A stretch of DNA of 38,712 nt from Tahibacter aquaticus (GTDB taxonomy: Bacteria; Pseudomonadota; Gammaproteobacteria; Xanthomonadales; Rhodanobacteraceae), in contig NZ_SNZH01000028.1 in assembly GCF_004363655.1 (NCBI RefSeq), forward strand, positions 1-38,712, read 5' to 3'. The position numbers and the translations under genes are program-made. This document shows, piece after piece, positions 18,224-26,279 of the stretch (the first letter of the stretch is position 1; each line of letters opens with the position of its first letter). Below the pieces are notes generated by a model. It searched no databases. It was not told the DNA's origin and saw nothing but the letters and a program-made list of their open reading frames with translations.

Positions 18224-19131
18224 GGCGAAAGTTCTCGCAATTGTTCGGCGAAGCGCGCGGCCACCGTAGCGAATCCCTGCGCATTAGGATGAAGCTCATT
18301 CGCCCAGGCAATCGCATAGTCTTCTGGATATGTCTGGAGATCTGCGCGGAGGTCAACGTAACGAACGTGAGTGAACTCAGGTGCAGCTTTCAATTTCTGC
18401 AGCATCGCGTTGAACTTGTCGATAAGTTCCCGCACTAATGGCTGTCGCTGGTCCAAATGGACATAACCCTTCTGAGCAAACCCTGGCTCAAGCCAAGGCC
18501 CAGGAAGAATCCAGCCTCCACCCCAAAATCCACGACCGTCGGCGACCGCATACGCATAGCCGTGCACCACAATGGGAATCTTGTCGCCCAGCATCTGCTG
18601 ACACACCTCCGTCACAGCGGAGATGATGGTTGCGTAAGCATCGTAGAGCCGTTCGTCGATGATCCCTTCCACAACGCGCCGGTTGAGGCCGCTTCGTGCC
18701 GACAATGCGTGGTTCAACAGCATTCCGAACTCATCACCCGCTATATCGTTGCCACCGCCCGACAGCAAGACTGCCCTGGGACGGTCTCCCCGCCGGATCA
18801 TTTTTTCGATGCGCCGTGTGAACTCATCCAGTTGCCCATCCGAATAGGCCATGTCCTCAACGCGATCGCCTTTGTGCGCGACGGATTCGACATCGTAACC
18901 GTGGAGATCCTCCAGTCCCTTCAGAACGTCGTGGAACGGGTAGTCAAACCACGAGTCTCCTTCGGCGATTAGCAGACCCGCAGACGGCGCGCGCCCTACT
19001 TTGTCCAGGGCCGCCCCTTCTCGCCGAGCACGCACTTCGAGAGCCTGCGCGCGCGTAACCGCTGCCCCCCTTCTGCGCTCCATCGCAGCCGTGGCCTTAA
19101 GCTCACCAAGAGCGATGGATTCCTGAAGCAT
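18220..19131 (-). CDS. SGNH/GDSL-family hydrolase
   Basis: This gene encodes 303 residues from ATG 19131, preferred because GGAG lies six to seven bases upstream. The frame extends to 19353, but that extension lacks a Shine-Dalgarno and conserved sequence. After a charged helical N terminus come block I A-E-G-D-S60-W-F-D-Y-P (nucleophile Ser), block II around K-G88-D, block III S-G-G-G-N128-D and block V N278-E-L-H281-P. The usual catalytic Asp three residues before His is Asn here; N-E-L-H-P seems typical of this subfamily. No signal peptide is present. Substrates of such enzymes are esters of lipids, sugars or acetyl groups. The gene is coupled by ATGA overlap to the papain-like peptidase, and the two probably form one functional unit. 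Confidence 0.88.
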   Translation of the reverse strand: MLQESIALGELKATAAMERRRGAAVTRAQALEVRARREGAALDKVGRAPSAGLLIAEGDSWFDYPFHDVLKGLEDLHGYDVESVAHKGDRVEDMAYSDGQLDEFTRRIEKMIRRGDRPRAVLLSGGGNDIAGDEFGMLLNHALSARSGLNRRVVEGIIDERLYDAYATIISAVTEVCQQMLGDKIPIVVHGYAYAVADGRGFWGGGWILPGPWLEPGFAQKGYVHLDQRQPLVRELIDKFNAMLQKLKAAPEFTHVRYVDLRADLQTYPEDYAIAWANELHPNAQGFATVAARFAEQLRELSP

Positions 19132-19508
19132 AGTGATCTCCTGCATAGGTAGTGACGCAGAACCCGCCTCAACAGCTGTGACGCTCCTTTTAGAAAATCT
19201 CTCCAAATGCCAAGACTGCGCGAAGCCGAAGCCGGCCGTAAGGCATGCCTTAAACGGATTTACCGAACTCACCTCACGTAGTGCATCGAGACGGCGCATC
19301 CTCTCAGCCATCCTGAACATATGGCCGGCATAGAGGAAACTGGAGCTGTTCAACCAATCTCAATCCTGCCCCCACATCCTTACTGGCAGGCACCCAGCCG
19401 TTGCGGCAGTCTGAGCAGCGTCTTTGCTTGGTGTCGGCGCTCGGCCACCTCATGAGCCGATTTCGCTCCCTCTTCTCATTCGGGAAAACAGCTGGCGATC
19501 GCGGCCCG
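19132..19508. other. Gap without a supported gene
   Basis: About 375 bases between the lipoprotein stop and the SGNH start. No intact gene, terminator hairpin or strong promoter was seen, so it is unclear whether the lipoprotein transcript continues into the two enzymes. Confidence 0.4.
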
Positions 19509-20477
19509 CTACAAACCCGAGCAGAGCTGTGACTCGGCCGAAAAGCCCGACAATGCTCCAGCGATCGCCGCGGTCTTTGCGGCATCTTCTCCGGATTGTT
19601 GTAGTGCGGCGACGCTTCGGGCTGACGTCGTTGCTTGGTCCTTCTTTTTCTCAGCCTCTGCAATCAGCTTGACGACCTGATCGCGCGTTAGTCCTGACAG
19701 TTCCACGGCGTCCAGCGAGGCCTGAAGTTTCTGCACGATGAGTCGCAGAGCTTCCGTTGTCGCCGACACTAAAGTGGTCTTATCCGTTTCGAACGTTTGC
19801 ACCGCCGCGTTTGCCTGATCGAGAGATTCCCGAGCGTCCTGAATATCTTGCGTGCTGGCCGCGACGAGAGGTGCCGCGGGAACCCCGCCAAGTACGGGGG
19901 CTGCCCGTTTAACTAGGGTCGTATGGGTAGTAGCAGCAACGTTCAAACCGGCTAGCAAGTTGGCATGCGCGGTATCGAGAGGCGTTGGGACGGGCGGAGG
20001 AGCAACCGCGCCTATCGCCGCCTTAACGCCTCCGGGTTTTGGTGCTTGCCCGTCTTCCCAAACCCCGGCCTCGACGAGTTTCTGTTCCAGGCAGGCAGCC
20101 CGTTCCGCCGCTTTGGAAAACGCTTCGCGCTGCTTCGGCAGCTGATAGCGACCGGGCACCAGGGTCGCCAGCAGCGCCGCCCCCCCACCCGTGTTCGTCG
20201 CAGCGATGCTTTCTGTGGAAACCCCGATTCCCGCAATAAGTGAGCCGTAGAACGCGACCTCGGACGCGTAAAACGTCGCGTCCCGGCGGTTGCTCGCGGC
20301 CGACTCCGTCAGGGTCCGTAGCGCACGGGTCTTGCGGAGGCCGTCTTCAGCATCGCGGACCACAAGAGGATCGGCAACGGGTCGCGCGTCGTTCAAATCG
20401 TTTGGATCGAACTTCGGCTGCCAAGCAGCGCAACCTCCGAGCATCGCAAGCGCAACCGCAGCCAGAAACGATCGCAT
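19509..20477 (-). CDS. Predicted lipoprotein of unknown function
   Basis: This gene encodes 322 residues from ATG 20477, with a purine-rich AAGGGGAAGG just upstream. The product starts with a classical lipoprotein signal, a hydrophobic stretch ending in L-G-G-C17. Processing at Cys17 would anchor it to the inner or outer membrane facing the periplasm. The mature part has a glycine- and alanine-rich hydrophobic segment near 85-125, a proline-rich linker, and a long helical C-terminal half (A-S-T-Q-D-I-Q-D-A-R-E-S-L and onward) that may form a coiled coil. No enzyme motif is visible. It lies upstream of and in line with the SGNH and papain genes, but 377 bases away. A promoter with a CRP-type site precedes it. 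Confidence 0.8.
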   Translation of the reverse strand: MRSFLAAVALAMLGGCAAWQPKFDPNDLNDARPVADPLVVRDAEDGLRKTRALRTLTESAASNRRDATFYASEVAFYGSLIAGIGVSTESIAATNTGGGAALLATLVPGRYQLPKQREAFSKAAERAACLEQKLVEAGVWEDGQAPKPGGVKAAIGAVAPPPVPTPLDTAHANLLAGLNVAATTHTTLVKRAAPVLGGVPAAPLVAASTQDIQDARESLDQANAAVQTFETDKTTLVSATTEALRLIVQKLQASLDAVELSGLTRDQVVKLIAEAEKKKDQATTSARSVAALQQSGEDAAKTAAIAGALSGFSAESQLCSGL

Positions 20478-20505
20478 GCCCTTCCCCTTGCCAACCCTGG
20501 AGATG

Positions 20506-20534
20506 GGTATAATGTGAGCTGCATCACAAATCAA
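20506..20534 (-). promoter_or_regulatory. Promoter for the lipoprotein gene
   Basis: On the minus strand TTGATT (20529-20534) and TATACC (20506-20511) are 17 bases apart, with the start codon about 30 bases downstream of the -10. Both match the consensus at four of six positions. The palindrome at 20513-20528 fills the spacer. Confidence 0.55.
20513..20528. promoter_or_regulatory. CRP/Clp-type palindrome TGTGA-N6-TCACA
   Basis: TGTGA at 20513-20517, GCTGCA, then TCACA at 20524-20528 is a perfect match to the core CRP recognition half-sites. The Xanthomonas/Lysobacter homologue Clp uses nearly the same core. Its place between the proposed -35 and -10 would favour repression rather than activation, unless the true promoter lies elsewhere. 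Confidence 0.65.
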
Positions 20535-20814
20535 TAGATTTCTTTCGCGCACTTGTGCCAGAAGGCTGAGGGTCAGTGAGATAGCTATCAGACCGCGATT
20601 GAAGGGACTGCCTCGGTCAAGATTTCGCCCTCAAGAGGATGGAGCGACGTCACGAGGCCGACCCGATAACCAAAGCTCGCTCTGACTCGACGCCTGTTTC
20701 AGATCGGAATTCGGGCAAGGCGGGAGAAATGGTTCCGTCGCGCCACTGAAAGGAGCCGGGACGGCACCGCCGTAGCCATCACGAGCGGCACGCCCGCTCC
20801 AACAGGGGAAACGT
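20529..20814. other. Divergent gap between lipoprotein and GH75-like genes
   Basis: Apart from the lipoprotein promoter at its left edge, this stretch holds no supported gene. The Shine-Dalgarno AGGGGAAA for the GH75-like gene lies just before 20815. A rightward promoter was not identified. Confidence 0.4.
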
Positions 20815-21450
20815 ATGAGCAAGATTCTGGGGCGTATTGAGGCCGACGACTTCACCTGCGACGTCCACGAGGACGACGACGGTCGCGTGCACTTCATCGC
20901 GGATGCCGACATCGACGCCGACGGTGCCAACGGCCAGGGCGGCGGTCCGGCCGCGTATCGAACCGACGACAGCGGAACGGAAGCGCTGGCCAACGGCGGG
21001 ATGAAGATCGTCGGTGGCAAGGTCGTGTGCGCCCGCGCCTGGGCGCGCAGCATCGTGATCCTCGACGCCGACAACGAGCCGAAGGTGTTTCCGGGCGGTG
21101 TCATCGCCTCGATGACCTGGTATCGGCACCCGGGTGTGCCCGCGTCCGATCCGACGGCCTACGTCGATTCGGAGACCGTGCCCTACATCGTGGTGCCCCC
21201 GCTCATCGTCCAGAAAACGGCGGGCGTCGTGCGAGGCTGCCGCGCCCGCGTTCGCTTCAACGGCAAGACGGTGGACTGCGTGGTCGCCGACCGGGGACCG
21301 GCCGCCAAGATCGGGGAGCTCAGCATCGCCGCGGCGCGTGCCTTGGGCATCCCTTCGAGCCCCAGGAACGGCGGCCGGAGCCAACCCGACGTCGCCTACG
21401 AGCTGTGGCCCGGCCAAGCCGCGCCCGGCTTCGAGCTTCAGCGGGCGTAG
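20815..21450 (+). CDS. GH75-like chitosanase domain protein
   Basis: This gene encodes 211 residues from ATG 20815 behind AGGGGAAA. The product shows the layout of glycoside hydrolase family 75 (first known as fungal endo-chitosanases): an early D-A-D-I-D-A-D-G-A-N-G motif near 30-40, a central T-V-P-Y-I-V-V-P-P strand, and C-V-V-A-D159-R-G-P-A-A-K-I-G-E168-L-S with the two acidic residues expected to act as acid and base. No signal peptide is visible, so export, if any, must use another route. Chitosan or a related amino sugar polymer is the expected substrate; a role in cell-wall turnover or as an unexported effector is possible. It stands alone. Confidence 0.75.
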   Translation: MSKILGRIEADDFTCDVHEDDDGRVHFIADADIDADGANGQGGGPAAYRTDDSGTEALANGGMKIVGGKVVCARAWARSIVILDADNEPKVFPGGVIASMTWYRHPGVPASDPTAYVDSETVPYIVVPPLIVQKTAGVVRGCRARVRFNGKTVDCVVADRGPAAKIGELSIAAARALGIPSSPRNGGRSQPDVAYELWPGQAAPGFELQRA

Positions 21451-21569
21451 TCGCAGGCTGGGTGCCAAGGACTGAGGCCCGTCTGCGAATCTTCCGCACG
21501 CGTATCGGACCGTGAGACAGCGTCCCGTAGAGTGCTCAGCTCTGGGTACCGACAACGTAGGGGACAACG

Positions 21570-21848
21570 ATGGCAAGGATGACGAGCGCGGTGGTCGCGC
21601 TGACCTGGCGGGAGCACGGTAGGAACTCGGTCCTGGAGCAGGACGGCCACGAACGCGGCCGAACCTGGGCACAAGGCAACGTGTGGATCGCCCGCTTCGG
21701 CGGGACCGACAGCTCGAGCGGCGGCCGTAACCACCCGTCGCTCGGCGCCGCACGCGAGGCGCTGGTCCTCGAGGCCGAAACGCGCGTACTGGACCTGCTC
21801 TCCGACGGCGCGACTGCGGCGCTGCGCCAAGCCGGGCTACTGCCATGA
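21570..21848 (+). CDS. Small hypothetical protein, first of an overlapping pair
   Basis: This gene encodes 92 residues from ATG 21570 after AGGGG. The product has an N-terminal strand region, a central W-A-Q-G-N-V-W-I-A-R-F-G-G segment and a C-terminal helix rich in A, L and E. It has no export signal or membrane segment. Its TGA overlaps the ATG of the next gene (ATGA), so the pair is probably co-translated. Family not recognised. Confidence 0.6.
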   Translation: MARMTSAVVALTWREHGRNSVLEQDGHERGRTWAQGNVWIARFGGTDSSSGGRNHPSLGAAREALVLEAETRVLDLLSDGATAALRQAGLLP

Positions 21849-22165
21849 TGGTGCGCGCACGGTGGCGCCACGATGGCTCCGGAAGCAGCCTGCTGCCGAT
21901 CGGCATCCAACCGTTCGGCGAGGTGTCGTTGCGCCGCGGCAAACCCGGCTTCGACGCCTCCCTGCTCCTGCCAACCGGGCTCCAGCGGCGTTCGTTTGCC
22001 AAGCGCGAGGCCGCGGAAGCGTTCTTGGTCGAGGGAGTGGAGGACTACGTGCTGCAGCAGCTCACGCCGGCGGCACGCTGCGTTCTTCTGAGCTGCACGA
22101 GGACGCACCGCTGCCCGCGCGAGCGCCTGTTTCTCAACCGCAGGCGGGGACCGTTCGTCCGCTGA
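21845..22165 (+). CDS. Small hypothetical protein, second of an overlapping pair
   Basis: This gene encodes 106 residues starting in the ATGA overlap with the upstream gene. Its own Shine-Dalgarno is weak, consistent with coupling. The product is basic, with G-E-V-S-L-R-R-G-K-P-G-F-D-A-S-L strands, then a helix (R-E-A-A-E-A-F-L-V-E-G-V-E-D-Y-V) and an R/C-rich tail. The strand-then-helix layout resembles that of its partner, so the two may be diverged copies or a heterodimer. Function unknown. Confidence 0.5.
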   Translation: MMVRARWRHDGSGSSLLPIGIQPFGEVSLRRGKPGFDASLLLPTGLQRRSFAKREAAEAFLVEGVEDYVLQQLTPAARCVLLSCTRTHRCPRERLFLNRRRGPFVR

Positions 22166-22297
22166 TTTATGGCACGGCCAGCAGGCCGTCGGCTTACAGC
22201 TCCCCGCCGTCGGTGATCAGTCGGTCGGCGTGGCTCCGTTCTACGAAGCTCAATGCTGTGGCGTCCACGGCAACCCGTAGCAGAGGTGCGCACAAGA

Positions 22298-23248
22298 ATG
22301 GACCCCAGCGAGAAACGTTTCGAGATCGAGCATGCTATTTCCACCTACGCACTCAGCTACATCGCACTTCCGGCCGCAGCTATCTACGAAAAGGCCAGAC
22401 TGGAACCTTTGGCCGACTTGATCCAGAAATGTCATGTTTACTTCATCGGCCTGGCACCACGAGTGCGCGCGGGAAGCATCAACCAGCGCGGCCGCGTCTT
22501 GCACATCCCGATGTCTGCATTGGGGCAACGCACTGTCGTCGAGGTAGGCCTGGCTGACGGTGTGGACTTTGATTCGAGCAATGGCCTTCTCATTCGCCAA
22601 GCGGACGGCGCCACCCACGAACTCGACACGCTTTGGCTGACCAGCCGTCTCTCCGACAAGATGCCGCTGGATTTTGAAGTTCTCTACATCGGGCAGGCGT
22701 ATGGTTCCGACGGAGGTCGAAACGCCATAGACCGCCTGATCAAACACGAAACCCTTCAAAAAATCGCACTGAACGGCGTGCCGGAGGGTTGGGATCTCAT
22801 GCTGCTGCTTGTTGAAGTGCTCTCGGACAACCGGGTTATGATCGTGATCAACCCTCACGCTCAAACCAGCGACGACGACAATGCTCGTGCCAACGCTGGC
22901 ATGGCAAAGTTGATCGAGACGCCTTACCACGAACTCGTTTCACTCTACGAAGCTGCGATGATTCGCTATTTCCGCCCGCGCTTTAACATCGCCTTCAAGG
23001 ACAGTTTTCCGTCGACCAATCTTAAGGTGCTGACGGATTGCTACGAAAAAGACTTCTCGGGCTTGGTGGCCGAGTTCGTTTTTGACGACTTTCCGTGGCG
23101 GCTGAAATCCGAGACGGTCGCACCATCATTTTTCCACATCGCCTACCACGACCTCCACACAGAGCAAGCGCGCACGCTGTTTTTCAACAGCGACCCTTCT
23201 CTTGGGCTGGACATACTGCGCGCGCCAGACTCCGCGCCCCACACCTAA
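22298..23248 (+). CDS. GIY-YIG-type nuclease domain protein with a large insertion
   Basis: This gene encodes 316 residues from ATG 22298; the frame is open to 22253, but the first 15 residues look non-conserved. Residues 1-120 form a separate alpha/beta domain. From about 126 the GIY-YIG signature appears: F-E-V-L-Y130-I-G-Q-A, then R141 (or R146), H150-E-T-L-Q-K-I, an inserted stretch at about 165-205, and E218-A-A-M-I-R-Y-F-R-P227-R-F-N230. The closing E-x3-I-x4-P-x2-N pattern is diagnostic of the fold and supplies the metal-binding Glu. The first G-I/V-Y strand is replaced by F-E-V. A role in cutting DNA is inferred; no other domain shows the target. It ends ten bases from the convergent helicase, so the two may belong to one locus. 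Confidence 0.7.
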   Translation: MDPSEKRFEIEHAISTYALSYIALPAAAIYEKARLEPLADLIQKCHVYFIGLAPRVRAGSINQRGRVLHIPMSALGQRTVVEVGLADGVDFDSSNGLLIRQADGATHELDTLWLTSRLSDKMPLDFEVLYIGQAYGSDGGRNAIDRLIKHETLQKIALNGVPEGWDLMLLLVEVLSDNRVMIVINPHAQTSDDDNARANAGMAKLIETPYHELVSLYEAAMIRYFRPRFNIAFKDSFPSTNLKVLTDCYEKDFSGLVAEFVFDDFPWRLKSETVAPSFFHIAYHDLHTEQARTLFFNSDPSLGLDILRAPDSAPHT

Positions 23249-23258
23249 GTGCAAGCTT

Positions 23259-25233
23259 TCAATCGTCAGAATAGTCGTCCAGATTTCCCAACTGGTCGGA
23301 CAACCGGTCGAGCGCATCGCCTGGCATCCACAAGTCGTTTTCGACACGGGTCATCGCTACATAGACCCCTTTGACGAGTTCATTCTTGGGACGCTCGTTC
23401 GGAGAAGTGAAGCAGCATTTGGTCATGGCGACCTGACTGAACTCCATATTCTTGCAGTGTTCCAATAATCCCAACGTCAGTTGCTGCGCTCCATCAGGCG
23501 CCTGTCCGTTGCGCAGCACCTTAAGATCGTCGTTAGAGAACGCCTTCTCGAACATCCGGACCAGCGAGGCGTATCCGGTCCGTGCGAGATGGTCCGCGAA
23601 CTCATCCCACTGAGTGAATCGGCGCAGGTGGTAGTGCGTCGGTCGATCGCCATACTTTCGCAGCAGGATGGCTTCCTCTGCCATCTGGACCACCACCTTT
23701 TCTGAAGCCGAGAGCATCCGGAACTGAGCGCCTTTGGCCTTCACGCGCAAGGCGTCTTCCAGCAACGCCCAAGCGTTTCCATAGGCTCTAAGGCCGGTCA
23801 AAGGAAGATCGGCATTCTGCTCATAAGCATGGTATCGGGTTGCTCGGTTTCGCGAGCCCCGGAACTCGCCCTCTACCAGCCAGCCATCATGGAACCCCAT
23901 CGTGCGCCGGATCATCGGCTCGACCCGCACACCCGCGCGCACGGATTGCGTCATGACGAGGGACCTTGCGTTTGGAACTTGCGAGGCACGCCCTGTGATT
24001 CGTTGGTAGGGATCGCCCATAGCCAGCCATCCGCCGGGGTAGCGCCGCAACAGGCCGTACCACGGAGCAGGCAAGTCATGGGCTTCGTCGATCAGGAGCG
24101 TGCCCATCGACGGCAGGTCGGCTCCCTGTAGGTCCAGCCACTTGACCAAATGGTAGAGTGAACGAAAGCACCCGTTGCTCGCGGGGATGGTTGGGTTCGA
24201 ACAGCCGATCCCAAACCAGACTCGCTGCGCCGACATACGCATCTCGTTCCGCCGTTTGCAGACGCCATCCGAAGTGCTGCGGGAGGATTTGGGCATCCGG
24301 CCGATAGCACCAAGTTCGAAGGGCCGAGTAGACGGCAGCAAGCACCCCCGCCGGCTGGCTGTTGCCGATTCGGGGGAGACCGACTCGGCTCGCTTGCTCG
24401 GCGAGGGACAACCTCGAGTCACCGATGCGCGGCGGGCGAACGAGACGTGTCCCTCCGAGTCGGTCGATCAGCGCCGCCGCCGCCTCATAGGCCACGCTAG
24501 CCAACGTCCGACTGGCGATGACGCCGCGACCGGCGCGGTGCTTGAAGGCGTGCCCGTGAGCTTCTGTAGGAGCGAGATGGGTGTAACCGCCGCGGATCTT
24601 GTCGGCGAGCAGCAGCATCAAGTGCGTCTTACCGCTGCCGGCCGTGGCTGAAATCGTGATGGGATCGGACGCGTTGGCAGCGATCACCGTAGCAGCGCGC
24701 ACCTGATCAAGCGTTCCGTTCAAGCTCAGAATCCGCCGTTCCCGGATCGATTGAGGCTTGTCCTCCTCGCCCCCGAAGTATTCGTCTGCGTCGGGATCTT
24801 CCCGGTCGTCAGCAAGGGATACTTCCTGATCCACCAACGTATCCCGACAGCGCTCCTGGAATGCGTCGGTGTAGTGGCCGTTCGCACCCCGCCAAAGCCC
24901 TTGCGCCATTTGGTTTTCCGTGGCGAAGAAAAACCCTTGGTCGGCCAGCGAGTCAACGGCCTGGGCAAGGGTTTCAGCCGAGAAGCGCTCGCTTCGCAGC
25001 CCACTCAGATCTTCCGCCGCGCGGTCCCGCCCTGGCCCGAAAAAAAAATCCTGCGTGTCTCGCAACACGTCCCCAAGCGCTGCGTGAGACCGAATGTCGG
25101 TATGCAGCGCGAGAAGCGCGGCCATCAACGCGGAACGCTCAACCGGGGCATCGGGAACACGGCCGGTGTTGAAGAAGTCGCGGGCGGCGGCGGCCGTGGT
25201 CGGAAGGTAGAAGGTAGGCAGACTGCGAGTCAT
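23259..25233 (-). pseudogene. UvrD/Fbh1-like SF1 helicase split by a frameshift
   Basis: Two overlapping minus-strand frames make one helicase of about 655 residues. The first (ATG 25233) has an unrecognised helical N terminus of 165 residues, then L-N-G-T-L-D-Q-V-R-A-A (Q-motif-like) and Walker A A-T-A-G-S-G-K-T at 196-203. It then leaves the homologous path near 24165-24185 after F-E-P-N-H-P. The second continues with F-R-S-L-Y-H-L-V-K-W-L, Walker B L-L-I-D-E-A-H-D, a G-D-P-Y-Q-R-I motif and the C-terminal motif K-G-V-Y-V-A-M-T-R. A one-base change joins them. It may be a true inactivating mutation or an assembly error. If repaired it would be a DNA-unwinding translocase next to a GIY-YIG nuclease. 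Confidence 0.8.
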
Positions 25234-25261
25234 CGCGGAAGACCGTTGCCCTGGAACAGTG

Positions 25262-25288
25262 ATTATACCGAGCGTCGATCGCCGCCAA
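25262..25288 (-). promoter_or_regulatory. Promoter for the split helicase
   Basis: A perfect TATAAT on the minus strand (25262-25267) lies 28 bases before the start at 25233. The best -35 is TTGGCG at 25283-25288, a weak match at a short spacing of 15. Confidence 0.5.
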
Positions 25289-25471
25289 CGGCTCGGAGGG
25301 AGGCGCGCTACAGCGGCCGCAGGCTGATCGCTCCCAGCTGGCGCGGGTCGGAGCGACCACGGAGAGCGACCGTACGGGCTGGGGGCAAGGCTGGACCGGA
25401 CAAACCGCGCGTCGGTCGGCGCTTCCGCAAAAACCTAGGTTTCAACTGGTGAACGTCCACAAAACACCTAA

Positions 25472-26086
25472 TCAATAGTCACCGATCGCTTGTTCCATCT
25501 CGCCGAGCCAAGAATAAGTGCCCCCAAGGTAAGAAAATACCGTGTCCATGATTTCGGAAAGGTGCCGCACGTTGATGCGCTCCAGGCCCGGCAGCGAAAC
25601 CTCACCCTTCTTGTCGGTGGGGTAGCGAAACGCGAAGGAGCCGGGATCCACCTCGTCCAGTTGCCTAATGAACTCTTCAACCACCGGCATTTCCAAATCG
25701 GAAGCGTCGGTGTCGAGCCCCTCGACCAAGGTTCTCAGTTCCTTCCACAACGACATAAGACCGTGGCGATGGTCTTTGGCCGTAGGCTGTTCAGCCACTC
25801 GCCGGGCCAATGGAAGGATGAGCTTTAGTTCAAGCTCGATTCCCTGACGGTAAAGGAACACCAATGGATAGATGACGCTGTCCAGCGCAGCACGGCGCTC
25901 AGTGAGAGCCTCTACGAGAGCATTGGCCGCATCCTTGTAGCCAGCCGCGTACAGGTCGAGCGGATAGGGGGTCCACCCCAGCATCGCCGTGTTGTGCCAG
26001 TCTTCCCCTTCGATAAAAAGCTTCTGGCCAGAGTAGTCCGACAGCGATTTTGAGGCAGGGAGGTCGAAGCTGGGTGTGGTAGACAT
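25472..26086 (-). CDS. HEPN-like hypothetical protein
   Basis: This gene encodes 204 residues from ATG 26086, chosen for GGAG about nine bases upstream; the frame extends to 26152 without support. The product is helical. It has P-L-V-F-L-Y-R80-Q-G-I-E-L-E-L-K at 74-88 and H-R-H108-G-L-M-S-L-W-K-E-L at 106-117, a pair of helices seen in families related to HEPN proteins (usually L-Y-R-H-x-I-E-L-x-L-K). The usual His after Arg is Gln here, so classical R-x4-6-H ribonuclease chemistry is not evident. HEPN proteins are often toxins or defence RNases, but this one could be a structural or antitoxin-like member. It is in line with the helicase but about 240 bases upstream, so perhaps separately transcribed. 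Confidence 0.6.
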   Translation of the reverse strand: MSTTPSFDLPASKSLSDYSGQKLFIEGEDWHNTAMLGWTPYPLDLYAAGYKDAANALVEALTERRAALDSVIYPLVFLYRQGIELELKLILPLARRVAEQPTAKDHRHGLMSLWKELRTLVEGLDTDASDLEMPVVEEFIRQLDEVDPGSFAFRYPTDKKGEVSLPGLERINVRHLSEIMDTVFSYLGGTYSWLGEMEQAIGDY

Positions 26087-26279
26087 TGTCGATCTCCGGA
26101 TTTCAGTTAAAGCGTAGCGAAGGAGAAACCAATCACCTATCGAAGTGCTCACGATTAGCGAGAAAATCGACCCCTATGCCCACCTGCTGACTGTGCCTAG
26201 CAAATGTGCCGAAGCTTGCTAGGTCCCACCTGTTTCCTCGAGTTCTTGGGGCTGCCCTGGTAGCGGATGGTCCGTTGGC

